From Kingdonia uniflora (Eukaryota > Streptophyta > Magnoliopsida > Ranunculales > Circaeasteraceae), in contig JACGCM010001655.1 in the NCBI GenBank assembly GCA_014058105.1, positions 1,364,001 to 1,428,000 of the forward strand: a stretch of 64,000 nt of DNA. Reading direction: 5' to 3'. The translations under genes and the position numbers were made by a program. Shown here in pieces: positions 19,191 to 31,055 of this stretch. Position 1 is the stretch's first letter; every line of letters starts with the position of its first letter. The notes below the pieces were generated by a model. It searched no databases. It was not told where the DNA came from and was given only the letters and a program-made list of their open reading frames with translations.

Positions 19191-22092
19191 ATGAGTGTGA
19201 GGAGGCCAGAGGAAGATTTGGGTAATAGAGATGAGAATTTAATAAAATATAAGGCGGGGGGCTATGATGGGAAAACTTTTTCACCAAAAAGGTACAAAAT
19301 GTGTTACATTAATTGCGGAAGGGACGCCTCGGTTCCAAAACTGAGGGCGTCTTGTACGAGGCCTAATAACTGCCAGTAGTTAGAGAGAAAAGTAATAAAT
19401 AATGCTTCATCAACTTTATTGTAACCTTTATCAATTTCTGGAAAATTGAAGAATATGAGAGAGAGGAAAGAGAAAAAATAGTAGAGATTCTTGTAAAAGA
19501 TAAGACCAGAGTGATCAACAATCAAGGCGAGAAGAGGTTGCGAAGACTGAGTCACGAAGGTGGTTGAATAGCAGCGTTGTGAAGGAAAAATTTGGCGTTG
19601 CTTCAGATTCGTTTTCAGACGTTGAAGGCTAGTAGATGTTTTTGTGATATTGTATATGTATTTTTAAAAGATTTTTGTGGTTTTTAAATTTCGAAAAATT
19701 ACAATTTATAGTAACCTATAATAATCTTCTTGATGTATGGGTATAAATGAGATGCGAATGATATATGTATGATATATGTGTAGAAGATAATGATAGAATA
19801 CCTAGACCTGATGTAGGTCAAGCGTGAGGATTATTTGCGTAGAGTGATGGGAATGTCCAGGGCGACCTTGAAGAGGGTTTTTTGTGTTACTTATCTCAGT
19901 TGGAGTACGGGTAGAGTCTGTCCCTAAGCAATCTTACAAAAGGGATAATGAATACCAGAGGGGCATGTCCAGCCTAGTTGAATGGGAACATGTGGGAGGT
20001 AATAAATGTTTGTGAAAGTTTGAATAAGTTATGGGTAGAGAATGAGGTGGAGAGGAGAATTTTTCCAGAAGATGTGTTGCAGTTTTATGGAGTGAAGAAT
20101 TATACTTCAAGTAGAGGGGCATATTTTTTTTCTAGCTCGTCTCGACCCCTTTTCTTCAAACTGAATTCAACAGGTCGAATGTGGAATGATAATGTGATTT
20201 GGGCAATATGTGATTGCCTTCAGAGAGATAATGAAGATCCCATGGAACTTCTGTATAGAACTGTGAAGAAAAGTAAGTGAAATAACGTATAATATTGAAC
20301 TGCTGAAATTAAATGTTGTTCTGTTATTAATAATGTGTTTGCTGTTGTTTGACAGATCCTCAGTCAAAGGTAAAGAAAAAAAAGTCCTTGTTTAATACTG
20401 TTGTGCAGGAAGGGGTTGAGCTTGAGGTAGTGCTGAAAGACCTTGGTATTAATATGAATAAATGAGCTAACAACATGTCCGAGAAATTTCAAAAGTCTTA
20501 AGAAACGAGACTAATGACAAGTATTGGCGGTAACAAGAAGAGGGAGCTGATGGAGAGAGACGAGTGGCTTTGCTAAAGGCCCCTAGAGTGGATTTTGCCT
20601 ATGTGCCATAGTCTACCACGTCGAGCAAGCTAGCTCGGGAGTTTTTGAAGAAGAAGATGTTGAAACGCGGCCCAACCTCTGGAACCATAGGGAGTGGTGA
20701 GGTCGAGAAAGAGGTGAAAAAAAAGGTAGATCCTTCTTCTGAACTGATTGGGGAAAAGGTCACAGAGAATCAATCTGGTGTGGAAGACGAGTTGAAAGTT
20801 GCAGAGGATAGGGCGAGGCTTGCATCCCGCAAGGGTGTGGAGGAGATGTACAAAGTTGTAAGTTTGATGATTTGAATGTTTTCTGAATTCTGTATAGTGA
20901 TTTGAGCTTAAAATGTATTTGATTTTTTTTGCAGGCTACTCGTTTAATGAAGGGGATCTGTCACGGGATGATGGAGGAGAAAGTCGTACTCGAGAGTGGG
21001 AAGGAAGAGCTCGAGCGGAAGATAGTTCGATTAAAGATCGATGTGTTCAGGAGGGGAAATACCTGGCTTCTGTGGAGGCTGCACAAGAGGTGGAGATTAT
21101 CGAGCTGACAGAAGAATCGAAGAAGAATCTGAATGAGGTGGAAGTCCAACGTGACAGACTTGGGCGCCACCTCTTCAAAATGGGGTACTCCAAAGCTGAG
21201 GTGAACAACATTATGGAGGATATCTACGTTGAGGAGGAGGAGGATGAAGCTGATGAGGCTAGAGTTTTAAGAGAGTTGGATGGTGTCTCTCCCCAAACTG
21301 AGCGAGAGAACCAAGTGAATGATATTGTGAAACCAGAGAATGAGAATGAGAAGGTAGGGTAAAATTGTTGACTCTTTGGTTGTATGATTATGAGGGGTTT
21401 GTGAGCTGTAACTGTATGGATCAATGTAGGATAAATTTATGTAGGCTAAGTGATGTTTGCAAACCTTGTTTGTAGGAATATAAGGATATGTGCCTCAGAA
21501 TAAAAGAATTAGAGAATGAGCTCGCCAAGGAGAAAGGCGCCTCAACATCCCTGTTGACATCTCAAGTGGAGCTACAGGTTAGAAAATAGCAAGAGATATT
21601 TGATTTGTATGCTGCATTACTCTAGAGCTACAAAGTAAAAAATTATGTCATAGAGACTGACCAAAAACATGCTAATAGTTTAGGGGCAATGGTACTCAAT
21701 TATGTATAGAAAATATCAAAATGTTGAAAAAGTTAGGACATATAGAATATGTACCTTAGAAGTGGAAGTATATGTTATTATTCATCGATTTGGGATTATA
21801 CTTCGACCTTAAGTTTAGAAGCAGTTTCACACAGTTGATATCAAAAAATAGAAATTTGCTAGAAATAAGATTCTTGTATATATTGATTGAGTATTCTTGA
21901 ATTGAACTTGATATATTGTATTTGTAATGTGTAGGTTGAACAGGAATCAGCTCGCTTGAGCGAAGAAGAGACACGCCAATATAACCAAGAGTTTATGGCG
22001 GAGTTTGATAGAATGAGAGAGGAAAATTAAGATAGGGAGGATTAACACGTAAAGGTACATTTCAAGTTTGTTGAGGCAACAAAAACTGTTTA
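19191..22092 (+). pseudogene. antisense ORF-c of E2, 5' part (Transposase_28-like plus coiled coil)
   Basis: A basic first exon starts MSVRRPEEDLGNRDENL (19191). An exon at about 19860-20272 reads NMWEVINVCESLNKLWVENE, then FYGVKN and YFFSSSSRPLFFKLNS, followed by MWNDNVIW. This order resembles the plant 'putative gypsy type transposon' (Transposase_28, PF04195) proteins, a similarity judged by eye. After a GTAAGT donor and a TTTGACAG acceptor (exon from 20356) comes SLFNTVVQEGVELEV, a Lys/Glu-rich linker, and coiled coil at 20645-21360 (LGRHLFKMGYSKAEVNNIME, YVEEEEDEADEA, PQTERENQVND). Further coiled coil lies at 21480-21580 and 21935-22092. E3 inserted in this coiled coil, and the gene resumes at 46133. 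A frameshift near 21000 and stops are present. Confidence 0.6.
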
Positions 22093-22849
22093 TGTAATGG
22101 CTTATTCCGCATCTCGAGTTCATGCCTCATCTTCGAACTGCATACGAACTTTTGACTTCAAAAATAGAGTACGTGGCACAATCAGAAATAAGACAACAAC
22201 ATCAGGAAACATATACAGCATGGGTTTCTCAACCAACACCACTAATCCCTTACGACACTCATGCTATTGGCTGAGAGCCGTCTTATAATAGCTTATTTTG
22301 TATCTCAGACTCAAACTTCGTCCTCGATCTCATCAGCATACAAGAAGTACTACTAAAGACATGACAAACTTTCCTCAGTTTGAGACATCACTTTCGACCT
22401 CTACTCCAACAGTTCAATTTGTGCAAAGAGTACAGTCAGCAATAAAGCCGTTGTACATCAATAAAGATTAGAACGTTACATAATTTGGTCAAAGGATATC
22501 TCACACATACTTTGTAACGTCCATCATTAAGGGACTTTATGGTCATCAAACGGTCATATTGGAGGACCTATAAAGAGACCTGGAGAACTGCAGATGAAGG
22601 ATAGAACATTCGATGCAGAAAAGTCCTTACTCCGTTATCTAATATTCTCAGAATAGTCATTATAATAAATTAACAATCTCAATAAGATCACCATCACTTT
22701 CTCAAATCCTCAATAGAGCTCATGGTTTTTAACCTATTCAAAGGTTTTCCACGCTAAACCATCTTGTTGCTTGTTATCAATTGTGCTTGAAAATTCTGAG
22801 TATATCTGGTATAAAGGCTAAGTCCGAATCTCAAAATTAGGCTATTACA
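22093..22849 (+). repeat. E3 5' LTR
   Basis: 757 bp starting TGTAATGGCTTATTCC and ending GGCTATTACA. It is matched throughout by 45378-46132. An inner segment, ttggctgagagccgtctt, repeats the LTR start theme (taatagcttattttgtatctc near 22287), so the LTR has an internal duplication of its 5' end. Confidence 0.92.
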
Positions 22850-22851
22850 TT

Positions 22852-22869
22852 TTATGTCGTCTGTGGGAA
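22852..22869 (+). other. E3 primer-binding site (degraded)
   Basis: Two bases after the LTR the sequence reads TTATGTCGTCTGTGGGAA. It resembles the plant gypsy-type TGGCGCCGTCTGTGGGAA with several changes, mainly C-to-T and G-to-A. E4 has TGGTGCCATCTGTG in the same role. Confidence 0.5.
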
Positions 22870-22920
22870 TGAAGTTCTCATACCCATTTTCTTAAATGCC
22901 GCTGATCATTTTCTCTCAGA

Positions 22921-24595
22921 ATGTCACCTCTAGGTTAGAGTAAGCTGATCATCCAGGTAGAAGAAAATGTAGCTTTAGCAGACCTGAGGGCCACTCTGAA
23001 TTCAAAAATAGAAAGGCGTACAGCCCTGGAGCAACAACTCGCGAGTGTACAGGACGCGTTGAAGGTTTTACAGGGTCAACAGGTTGCTGCCCAGATGAAC
23101 AAAGCCGTACAACCTAAGGGCACAAGAATTTTTGTTCATGACAGAATAGGTCCTCCTCCAAAGGGCGTTCACACAAGAGGTGTGCTTCGATATAACCATC
23201 AGCAACAAGACATAGAGCCCATCCCGATCTAGGAGATCCAACAAGAAGTAGATGGCGGCCTAGCGGGAGTCAGACAGACTGATAATGTACTTCGATGAGT
23301 TCAAATCATGGCAAAGGAATGTCTAAGTGAAGGGAGTGATGACCACAATCCTAGAAAAGGGTGCGTCACACGACCAACCACTGCAGCTCGATAATATGTC
23401 ACTTAGGAACATTTTGAAAAGCGAATCAAAGAATTGCTCGAAGCCCAAACGCCGACTAAAGGGATCCACAATAGATTACAGAAGAGCCCGGGTTTCATAC
23501 TGAAGATCTAAAAGTACAAAGAAACTAATCCAGTAGAACACGTTCAAGAGTTCCAGGACACTCTAGGTCTACATTCCACGTCCAACCACATTCTATGCCG
23601 GCTCTTTCCTGCCAGCCTGTCAGGTGAACTCCTAAAGTGGTTTCACACACTGCCTGAAGGATCTATCATAACTTTTGAATAGTTTCCCAAACTCTTCATC
23701 AGGAATTACTCGTACAACAGAGATAAAGAGGAGAACCTATATTCCCTTTTCAGCCTCAAACAGATGTCAGGAGAGAAGCTCGAGACATTTACTAAAATAT
23801 TCTTAGAGTTAGCTCGAAAAGTAGATCTACTCGACCAGAAGATCACTATTTTTTCTTTTACCAACACTTTACTCGTCGATGGTCGGGCGAAGGAGTACCT
23901 CATCCTCAACAAACCAACAACATTAAAAGACATGATTGAAATGGTCAACGGATACATTGACTTGGAACAAATGGTGTCTGACAGGTAGAAACCTTAGAAA
24001 TCAACATTGATAGCTAGAGATCAATCGACCCATTGCGATTTTAGTCAGACAATAGATCAAGGAAGAGACTGGAAACGGGCCAAATCCAACGACTAGCGAC
24101 CTCGAAATGGGAGTGACTTGCCAAAACCTTATCTTCCAAAGATGAATATGACCATAGCCAACATCTATCCTATATTACAAAAAGACAGATTCTTCTGCAA
24201 TGCACAGTACCTTCAACCAATTGAGAACAAACCATACTGCATCCACCATAAGGTCCAACATCATGAGACAGAGCAATGTTTTGCCTTACAACGGTTGTTG
24301 GAATATATCTTCACAGATGAACAAATGCATGAATACATAGTGGACGTGGAGATTTATAAGAACGGGAGTTACAAAAACCCCACAGAAGTTGTACAAGTCG
24401 ATAAACCAGCAGCCGAAAAGCATTTGTACCATATCTCACTCTACCATTTCTTGGAGACTCAGATCGTTAAAGAGTCAAATAGGAGAAAACAAAGATGTGT
24501 CGGCCAATTTCATGACTTTTCCATGAAAGATAAAGAAGCTTGATTAATTCCAGTATCCAGCTCTTAGCGAACTAGAATTTCTTTCGATGATTGTG
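22921..24595 (+). pseudogene. E3 gag
   Basis: One reading frame from the ATG at 22921 to about 24543 keeps gag sequence throughout, interrupted by about ten stops (seven TAG, two TAA, one TGA by my reading). An N-terminal coiled coil (ALADLRATLNSKIERRTALE) is followed by the capsid-like core: RLFPASLSGELLKWFHTLPE, SLKQMSGEKLETFTKIFLEL, DLLDQKITIFSFTN, and NGYIDLEQMV. A conserved tail follows (SDLPKPYLPKM, PYCIHHKVQHHETEQCFALQ, LLEYIF). Gag would form the particle. No CCHC zinc knuckle is present. The His/Cys-rich tail is shared with E1, E2 and E4. Confidence 0.85.
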
Positions 24596-24599
24596 ACTT

Positions 24600-24960
24600 T
24601 CGGCATGTCAACTATTCTCACCAGCTTTGGTAATCATGTTGAAAATGAAAAATATGGTGCTTCATATGATGATGATAGACACCGGTAGCGCTATCGAACT
24701 CCTTTTCCAAAGCACGGTTGATCAGATGGGTCTGGCCGATAAGGTCCAACCCAACGACATGGATATCTGTGGTTTCAATGGATCTAAGGAGGAACGTGTA
24801 AGAAAGATTATACTTTCTATCATCGCAAGACCAGTAACACTCGACGTTGTCTTCTACGTCATCAATACAAAATCTTATTATCTGGGGATAATGAGACGTT
24901 GCTGGTTACACAATATGCGTGCTATTTTGTCAGCCTATCACTTGGCATTATGTTTTGAAT
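24600..24960 (+). pseudogene. E3 aspartic protease
   Basis: The open stretch 24627-24962 reads MVIMLKMKNMVLHMMMIDTG, with the DTG triad followed by SA, then a DICGFNG segment and a LGIMRRCWLHNMRAILSAYH end (usually LGR.WLH). This is the typical retropepsin region of plant gypsy elements. It is separated from gag by a frameshift near 24625. Confidence 0.82.
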
Positions 24961-25259
24961 AGAAATGTGGCATTTACGAGATCAAAGGAAGTCAGAAATT
25001 AGCATGAGCATGTAAAAATTATGTCGTCATTGGACTAGAACCTTCTAAACATCAACTTGCATGGCAATTACAGAAGATGACAGGAAATATTACAGAGAAC
25101 TATACAGTTAACTCTACAGGGTAACATTTTCCAACACAGAAACCATAGAGTACATTCAAATCAGTGGACCCAAACGTGGGACATATATTGGCACTCATCT
25201 GCCCATAACAGAGTACGACACTCTCATCCAATTCCTTAAGGAAAACAGTGATGTCTTCG

Positions 25260-26206
25260 CTAGGACATTTCATGAGATACCGGGCATTGAACCAAATCTG
25301 GCCTGTTACAAACTCAACTTGAAGGATAAAAGCTGAAGTTATCAAACAAAAATAGAGGACTTTAGCACCAAGACTTTGAGACGAAGTCAACAAAGAAATC
25401 GAAAAACTCATCGAAGTTTGCTTTATCCAAAAAGGCCAATTATCCAGAATGGATATCAAATATTGTAGCAGTACCAAAGAAGAACAAAAAGATCAGGGTG
25501 TGCGTGGATTTCACAGACTTGAACAAACATACTCCAAAAGATAGTTTTCCACTCCCTATCATAAATAACCTGCTCGATTCTACTCCAAAACACGAACTCC
25601 TATCTATGATAGATGCCGTGTCAGGATACAACCAAATACCTATGCAACCTGACGATCAAGGGAAAACAACTTTTATTATGGAACATGGCCTATAATGCTA
25701 CAAAGTCATGCCATTCGGTCTTAAGAATGCTGGAGCTACTTATCATCGATTGATGACTCAAATATCACCTTGGAAAAATAATGGAGGTCTATATAGACGA
25801 TATGCTGTGTAAAAGTCGTAGAAAGGAAAGCCATATTGTAGATTTACACACGGATTTTGATATTCTCCGTCTCTACAAGATTAGACTCAACCCCGATAAA
25901 TTTTAGTTCGCAGTATTTTAACAACTTAAACATTACTTGGGGGGTACACCGCCAGTGATGAGTACACCTCGCGAAGGGGAAGAACTTACCATTTATCTTG
26001 CAGTTACTGAAGAATTATTAAGTTCTATCCTCATTTGACTTGATGAGAAGACCGAGAAGCCTGTCTACTTCATCAGTAAAGCTCTCACTCCAGCAGAATC
26101 CCAATATAGCAAGATCGAGAAGCTATTTTTAGCTCTCGTCTACACCTCGCAAAAATTGAGGTAGTTCTCTCAGGCCCACGCAGTGCGAGTAGTAACCAAC
26201 TACCCT
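25260..26206 (+). pseudogene. E3 reverse transcriptase and start of RNase H
   Basis: It reads GIEPNLACYKLNL, then VCVDFTDLNKHTPKDSFPLP, MIDAVSGYNQIPMQPDDQGK, and MPFGLKNAGATYHRLMTQ. After a frameshift the catalytic VYIDDMLC appears at about 25785-25810, followed by the start of the thumb (RLNPDKF). About 180 bp of the thumb/connection is missing before LKHYLGGTPPVM. RNase H then begins (LAVTEELLSSILI, YFISKALTPAESQYSKIEKL) and is cut at 26206 by E4 in the VVTNYP motif. It continues at 35037. Stops and shifts indicate inactivity. Confidence 0.85.
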
Positions 26207-26940
26207 TTCTAGAGGCCTAACTCCTTTTAGAGGGGAAGTTGGCTCTTACAATACGGGGTTGATCTTCTATCAAAGGAATACAAGTAAATGATCTAAAGTA
26301 TGAACAAACTAGAGACAAATACTTGCGTAGAGGTCCGAATGAAACACTTTACGACCTCTAATGAGGATTTTTAAGATGTATTATATTACAGATGAGTAAT
26401 CGAAGGTTCGAATACTGGGTTTAACAAAGTGGTTGAAGGTCAACTGCAAGGGGTCTAGGGAGAATTTTCTAACCCCTCCTTGGCTCCCCATCTCTCCTAT
26501 TTATAGAACCATAGGAAGCTGAGTCACCAAGCATGGGTCCGATTATATGAGTACTGTCTGGATATCTTGGCGGGGTATGGGCATCGAACATGCCTGTACT
26601 GTCACTGTAACAGTTGTGGGAGGTGTTTCTATACTTGTAAACTGTGTCATAGTGGTTGGGCCTGTCACTGTAGCTGCAAGGGCCAATCATTACACCGACT
26701 TGTTTGGTGTGCTGGCTGCCTGTCCCATCATATTTCGACCTTGTACAGATATGGTCAAAGGGTTTCTGCTGTATTGTGCTAGTCCATCCTCGAGGCTTGT
26801 TTAGAGTCAAAGATTCGTCTTTTGGGGGATATCTGGAAGGCTTGTCATGAGGATTGAAAAGGGCTTCGATATATTCGGGCAGGCTACAAAGTAGACTTCT
26901 AGTGTCCGAAAGGATTAAAGGCTGCGAGTAGGCTACTACA
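26207..26940 (-). repeat. E4 3' LTR
   Basis: Direct repeat of 34302-35036, ending GGCTACTACA on plus (TGTAGTAGCC on minus). It contains a ctcctatttatagaac segment near 26495-26510, a possible promoter element in reverse, and a Cys-codon-rich false open frame near 26567-26782. Confidence 0.92.
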
Positions 26941-26958
26941 TTTTCCCCCTCTCAGCGA
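26941..26958 (-). other. E4 polypurine tract
   Basis: On the minus strand CGCTGAGAGGGGGAAAA directly precedes the LTR start TGTAGTAGCC. Confidence 0.8.
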
Positions 26959-27058
26959 GGGCCTCGAAGCCAGGTGGAGAGGCGTTCGCTGAGAAAACTA
27001 TTTAACCTTGGAGTCTGAGCGGTTTGACAATTGGTTTTTAGGTAAGTAAATAAATAGG

Positions 27059-28216
27059 GTAATTAAGAGGTAAAGGAGGAAGAAGGTGGATTCCCTGCTT
27101 CGAAGCGTACCCGTTACGCCGAAGCCATTGAAGAGAAAAAGAGGCGAAGGTGTTTCGAAGGATCCAAAAGAAATGGGAGGGGAGGAGTTGCCAAGGATTT
27201 TTCAGTATGTTCCGAGAACGGGGAGGGGGTTGAAGCAAGCAGTGCCAATGTCTGAATTGGCTGGCAATGCTTCGTGATTGAAGCCGAGGTAGGTGCCAAC
27301 ACAGACTGAGAAAGGGAAGGGTCGAGTGATTCCTGAAGCTTCGAAGGTACAACAATCGAAGGTTGGTCAGCGCAAAAGGTGTAGGGCACTGGGGGAGGAT
27401 GATGCTATAGATGAGGATGAAGAAATGACTGAGGCTAAACGACAGGAGTAAGCAGTTGCCAAACAGGCTTCGATGGTCGAGCTCTGCGAGGATGACCCAG
27501 ATGAGGCTTTGAAGAAAATAAAGAGGTATATGTTTCAGATAACTATTTATGAATTTTATTTGTGAGAATCTGAGATTTTGTTGAAGCGCTTCGAGTTTTG
27601 AGGGGTACTGACTGCTTGAATATTCTAACAGACGGATGCTTGGGTCCGATCGTTCAACAAGGCGATGAAGTGAGTAAAAACAGAAATTGCGACAAGCAGG
27701 GGAAAGTCTGGATCTTTCTCGGGGGACTGATGCATCATTATTGTCTGAAGTCAAGAAGTTGAAGCAAGATCTTGAGGTGATTATTGACTCGTTTGATGAG
27801 AGGCTCGAGCTTCATTGGGCAAGGCAGGAGCGGGAGTGGTCGGCAAAGCTTACGGCGAAAGAGAGGGAGAAAGCAGAACAGAAGGTGATTTCTAGCGGCA
27901 GTATGATAATGAATGTTAGGTGAATGTCAAGTTAAAAATGTTTATAGAAGATAAGGGCTATGACCCCGATACTCTGGAACCCTTCCCTGTTTCCCCAGAA
28001 CTTATTGATGGAGGTGATTTGCAGATGAAGGAAGGAGAAGTAGACATTGTTGATGAGGCAGGTGGAAGTACTGGTGGTGGTGTGGAGGCTTCTTCAATTG
28101 GAGTGGCCAGTGGTGGAACTGTTGATGGTTTGGTTGTCGAAGGTTCGACTGAAGCTGCTGAGGGTGTTGACGCTAGGGGACCATTAGAAGAAGAAGGTGT
28201 AACCGCGCCGATATGA
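27059..28216 (+). pseudogene. antisense coding remnant of E4 (coiled-coil C-terminal type)
   Basis: On the strand opposite to gag-pol, 27059-27525 reads through a few stops: a basic segment PKPLKRKRGEG (a possible nuclear localisation signal) and an acidic EDDAIDEDEEMTEAKRQE. It reaches a GGTATATG donor at about 27523, with an acceptor at about 27630. Then 27687-27890 is coiled-coil-like (LLSEVKKLKQDLEVIIDSFD, WSAKLTAKEREKAEQK). After a shift, 27920-28216 has KGYDPDTLEPFPVSPELID and a Gly/Glu-rich tail. The position matches the antisense cassettes of E1-E3, but ORF-a and ORF-b are absent. It looks like the last part of an ORF-c-type gene. The relation to ORF-c is inferred from position and coiled coil, not from clear identity. 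Confidence 0.5.
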
Positions 28217-28639
28217 GGTTTTTGGGGTTTTATGTTTTCCTTTTCTGATCTGATGTTGAGTTGTAATATTGTGAACTGTGTGTTTATTTTTTGTTGGTAT
28301 TTGAACTTGGTATGTCTTTGAGTTGTTATACAGTACTGATGGTGGTTATCTGTGGAACTTCTGAAGTTGATTCTAAACTACTTTTGAATTGATGCCTGAT
28401 TTTCTGATTGACTTTGTTATCTTGCTCTGGCCTTGTATTACTCTGGATTGTTGAAATATTGATGTGTATTCTATTGGCTTCGCTTGTTTTGAACCTTTGA
28501 TGACTTAACTTGAGTTGTAATGCAACTGTTTCTCTTATGGATGGCGCTTTAAATCTTCTTTGCACTTAATAGAATTGTTGATATTTTTGTATAAAAGTAT
28601 TTGCATGTACTATTTATGCCGAATAACTGTAGAGTGATC
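28217..28639. other. spacer after E4 antisense remnant
   Basis: T-rich DNA with no gene that I can support. It is probably a 3' untranslated region of the antisense unit. Confidence 0.45.
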
Positions 28640-29350
28640 GAACCCTGAATGATCTGCTAGACATCGAAGGCCGAAGCCACAGCGATGTTGGAAGTTTGAA
28701 AATTTTCAAGGTCGCCCTCGAGTATTAGTCAGGCCGAGGGGACGTGATACCTTGAGGAAACCCAGAAATTCACTGGACTTCGAAGGCCTAAGCCACAACG
28801 AAGTAATATGTTTTCGGCCCCAACGCATTCCTGAGGGTCCGGTCTTTCGACCATTCGTACCCCTCGAGTTTGCTCGAATGTTAGAAACTTGAAATTTTCA
28901 AGGTTGCCCCCAAGTATCAGTCGGGGCGAGGGTGGACATGATACCCGGGGTAAACCAAGAAATTAGCTGGACTTTGATGGTTTTAGAGCCTGATCGAAGC
29001 ATATCTGTTAGCCCCCAATGCATCCCTGAAGGTCCAGTCTGTCGACCATCCTTGCCCCTCGAGTTTGTTCAAAATTGGAAGCTTGAAAATTTTAAGGTCG
29101 CAACCAAGTATCAGTCGGGTCGAAGGGTTCACATGATACTTAGAAGAAGCCATGAATTTGACTGGGCTTTGAAGGCCTTAGCCACAGCGAAGCATAACTG
29201 TTCGCCACCAATGCATTCTCGAGGGTCCGGTCTTTCAATTATTATTGCCCCTCGAGTTTGCTCGAAATTAGGGGCTTGAAAAATCTCAAGGTTTCCCCCA
29301 AGTATCAGTCGGGTCGAAGGTTGACATGATACCTAAGTTAAACCAAGAAA
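28640..29350. repeat. E4 tandem array, about 193-bp period
   Basis: The landmark agtatcagtcgggtcga-like motif occurs at 28721, 28913, 29107 and 29301, a spacing of 192-194 bp. Units include cctcgagtttgctcga and cgaaggccttagccaca. There are about 3.7 diverged copies, lying between the antisense remnant and the pol end. Confidence 0.85.
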
Positions 29351-29409
29351 TTCAATATAAATAGGAGACAAAGAATGGGTGGAAAAAGTATTTATTGATT
29401 ATTCTGGAT

Positions 29410-29780
29410 TACATTAGTTGTACAAGGTTGAGGATATGGTTTGTTATAGGAGACCAGCTGCATTGTGTTCCATTGATTTGGTAAAGGCTCTTCGTCTTCT
29501 GTTATTAGATAGTAAGAAACCTTGTCAGTTTTATCGTACACGACATAAGGTCCTTCCCAATATTCGGCTAGCTTACCGGCATTTTGAGGTTTTGAGGATT
29601 GGTTAACACGTCGTAATACTCGATCTCCGATATTGAAACTCCGCGGTTGAACTCTCTTGTATAGGATTTCTGAAGTGATGTGTGGTAGCGGCCAAGGTTG
29701 GCGATAGCTTAGTATCTAGTTTCGTCGATCCATAACATGTTACATGCGAGCTCAAACTCATTGTCTTCATCTGGGATGGT
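29410..29780 (-). pseudogene. E4 integrase C-terminal remnant
   Basis: The minus strand reads DEDNEFELACNMLWIDETRY, then AIANLGRYHTSLQKSY. This is the region after the integrase core in these elements (compare E3 DEENEFQLACNMNWIKETRD). The text directly before it (NWRTPFLHYLNNATIP) belongs to the end of the bridge domain, so the zinc finger and catalytic core are deleted at about 29780. Confidence 0.8.
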
Positions 29781-30940
29781 GGCGTTGTTGAGATAATGGA
29801 GGAATGGTGTTCGCCAATTGTTTGGATCGAGACTCTCGCTCCCAGTATTGATGGCATTGACTTCCATCTGGTCAATACTTGGGTGTTCGAGTACTTCGAT
29901 ATGGAGGGTCCGAGATTCTGATTGTCCGAGCATAGTTGCTATGTAGGCGAGGGCATCTGCATGTCTATTTTCTCCTCGAGGGTAATGAGTGATTGTGGAT
30001 TTTTTGGGAAATTGGACCATGCGCTATCGCACAAAGAGAGCATAGTCAGCCATGTGACCGTTAGCTTGATTTTCTCTTATGAAATTCCTCTGAACAAGTT
30101 GGGAATCTGTGAAAATGGCAAGTTTGGAAATGCCGAGATCGAGAGCGAGGTCGAGGCCATTGTTCAAGGCTTCGTACTCTGCTTCGTTATTGGAACATTC
30201 GAAGGTAAGTTTGACGACTTTCTCTATTCGATCATTAGTGGGTATTACCAAAAAAATACTAATTCCCGAGCTATTAGGTCCTGCGGATCTATCTGTGAAT
30301 AGACACCAGCCAGGGTGAGGGTCCTAGGGATCTATAATTTCGGGTTGGTCTTCTGTTAAGTCATCTTTGTATTCTTCCCAATTGACATCTTTGACCGGGA
30401 AGTTCGCGAGAAAGTCTGCTACTGCTTGGCCATTCTGGGATATCCGCCTTTCGAATGTAATGTCATGTTCGCCAAGGTACACAGACCATTGTTGCACTCG
30501 TCTAGATTTCTCTTTTTTACTGAGCACTTCTCGAAGGGGATAACTTGTGATAATACGGATGGTGTAGGCTTGAAAGTATGGTTTGAGTTTGCTGGCTGAA
30601 TATTCAAGTGTAAGGAGAAAACGTTCAAGTTTGGAATACTGAGTTTCGACGGGGGTTAGAGTTTTACTAATAAAATATTCAGGTTTCTCGATGTTTGAGT
30701 CTAGTCAAATAAGTACTGAACTGATGAAAGTGTCTGTGGTAGTAAGGTATAAAGAGAGTGTTTCGTCTTCGATAGGGGTACTGATAATGGTTGGTCGGCC
30801 AAGATAAGTTTTGAGTTCGAGGAAGCCATGTTCACACTCGGGTGTCCAGTTGATTTTGGGGTTAATTTTCTTTTTTGCTTTGTGGACACCTTGGTCGCGT
30901 AAGAGGGAAAAGAGTCAAGCACATCTGCCTAGGGATTTAG
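29781..30940 (-). pseudogene. E4 RNase H and second RNase H-like domain
   Basis: Minus-strand reading gives YFISKTLTPVETQYSKLERF, LKPYFQAYTIRIITSYPLRE, QQWSVYLGEHDITFE, and ADFLANFPVKDVNWEE. It continues into the second RNase H-like domain: CLFTDRSAGPNSSGISIFLV, KLTFECSNNEAEYEALNNGL, AIFTDSQLVQRNF, and YPRGENRHADALAYIA. The DRS...NEAEYEAL...TDS...HADALA pattern keeps the acidic residues expected for the domain, with D-R-S in place of the usual D-G-S. The tandem RNase H arrangement is a feature of Tat elements. Confidence 0.82.
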
Positions 30941-31055
30941 AAATGAAACGGTTGAGGGTTGTTATCTTACCGACAACTTTTTAGATGTATTTCTTAGTTT
31001 GAGGCTAAGGCATGTCGATGAGGGCTCGAATATAGGTGGGGCCAATCTCGATACC

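Noticed and set aside
26547..26804. overlapping open frames, one Cys-rich, in the E4 LTR
   Set aside because: Both lie inside a 734-bp LTR. The other LTR copy keeps only part of them, with changes, so they are not genes.
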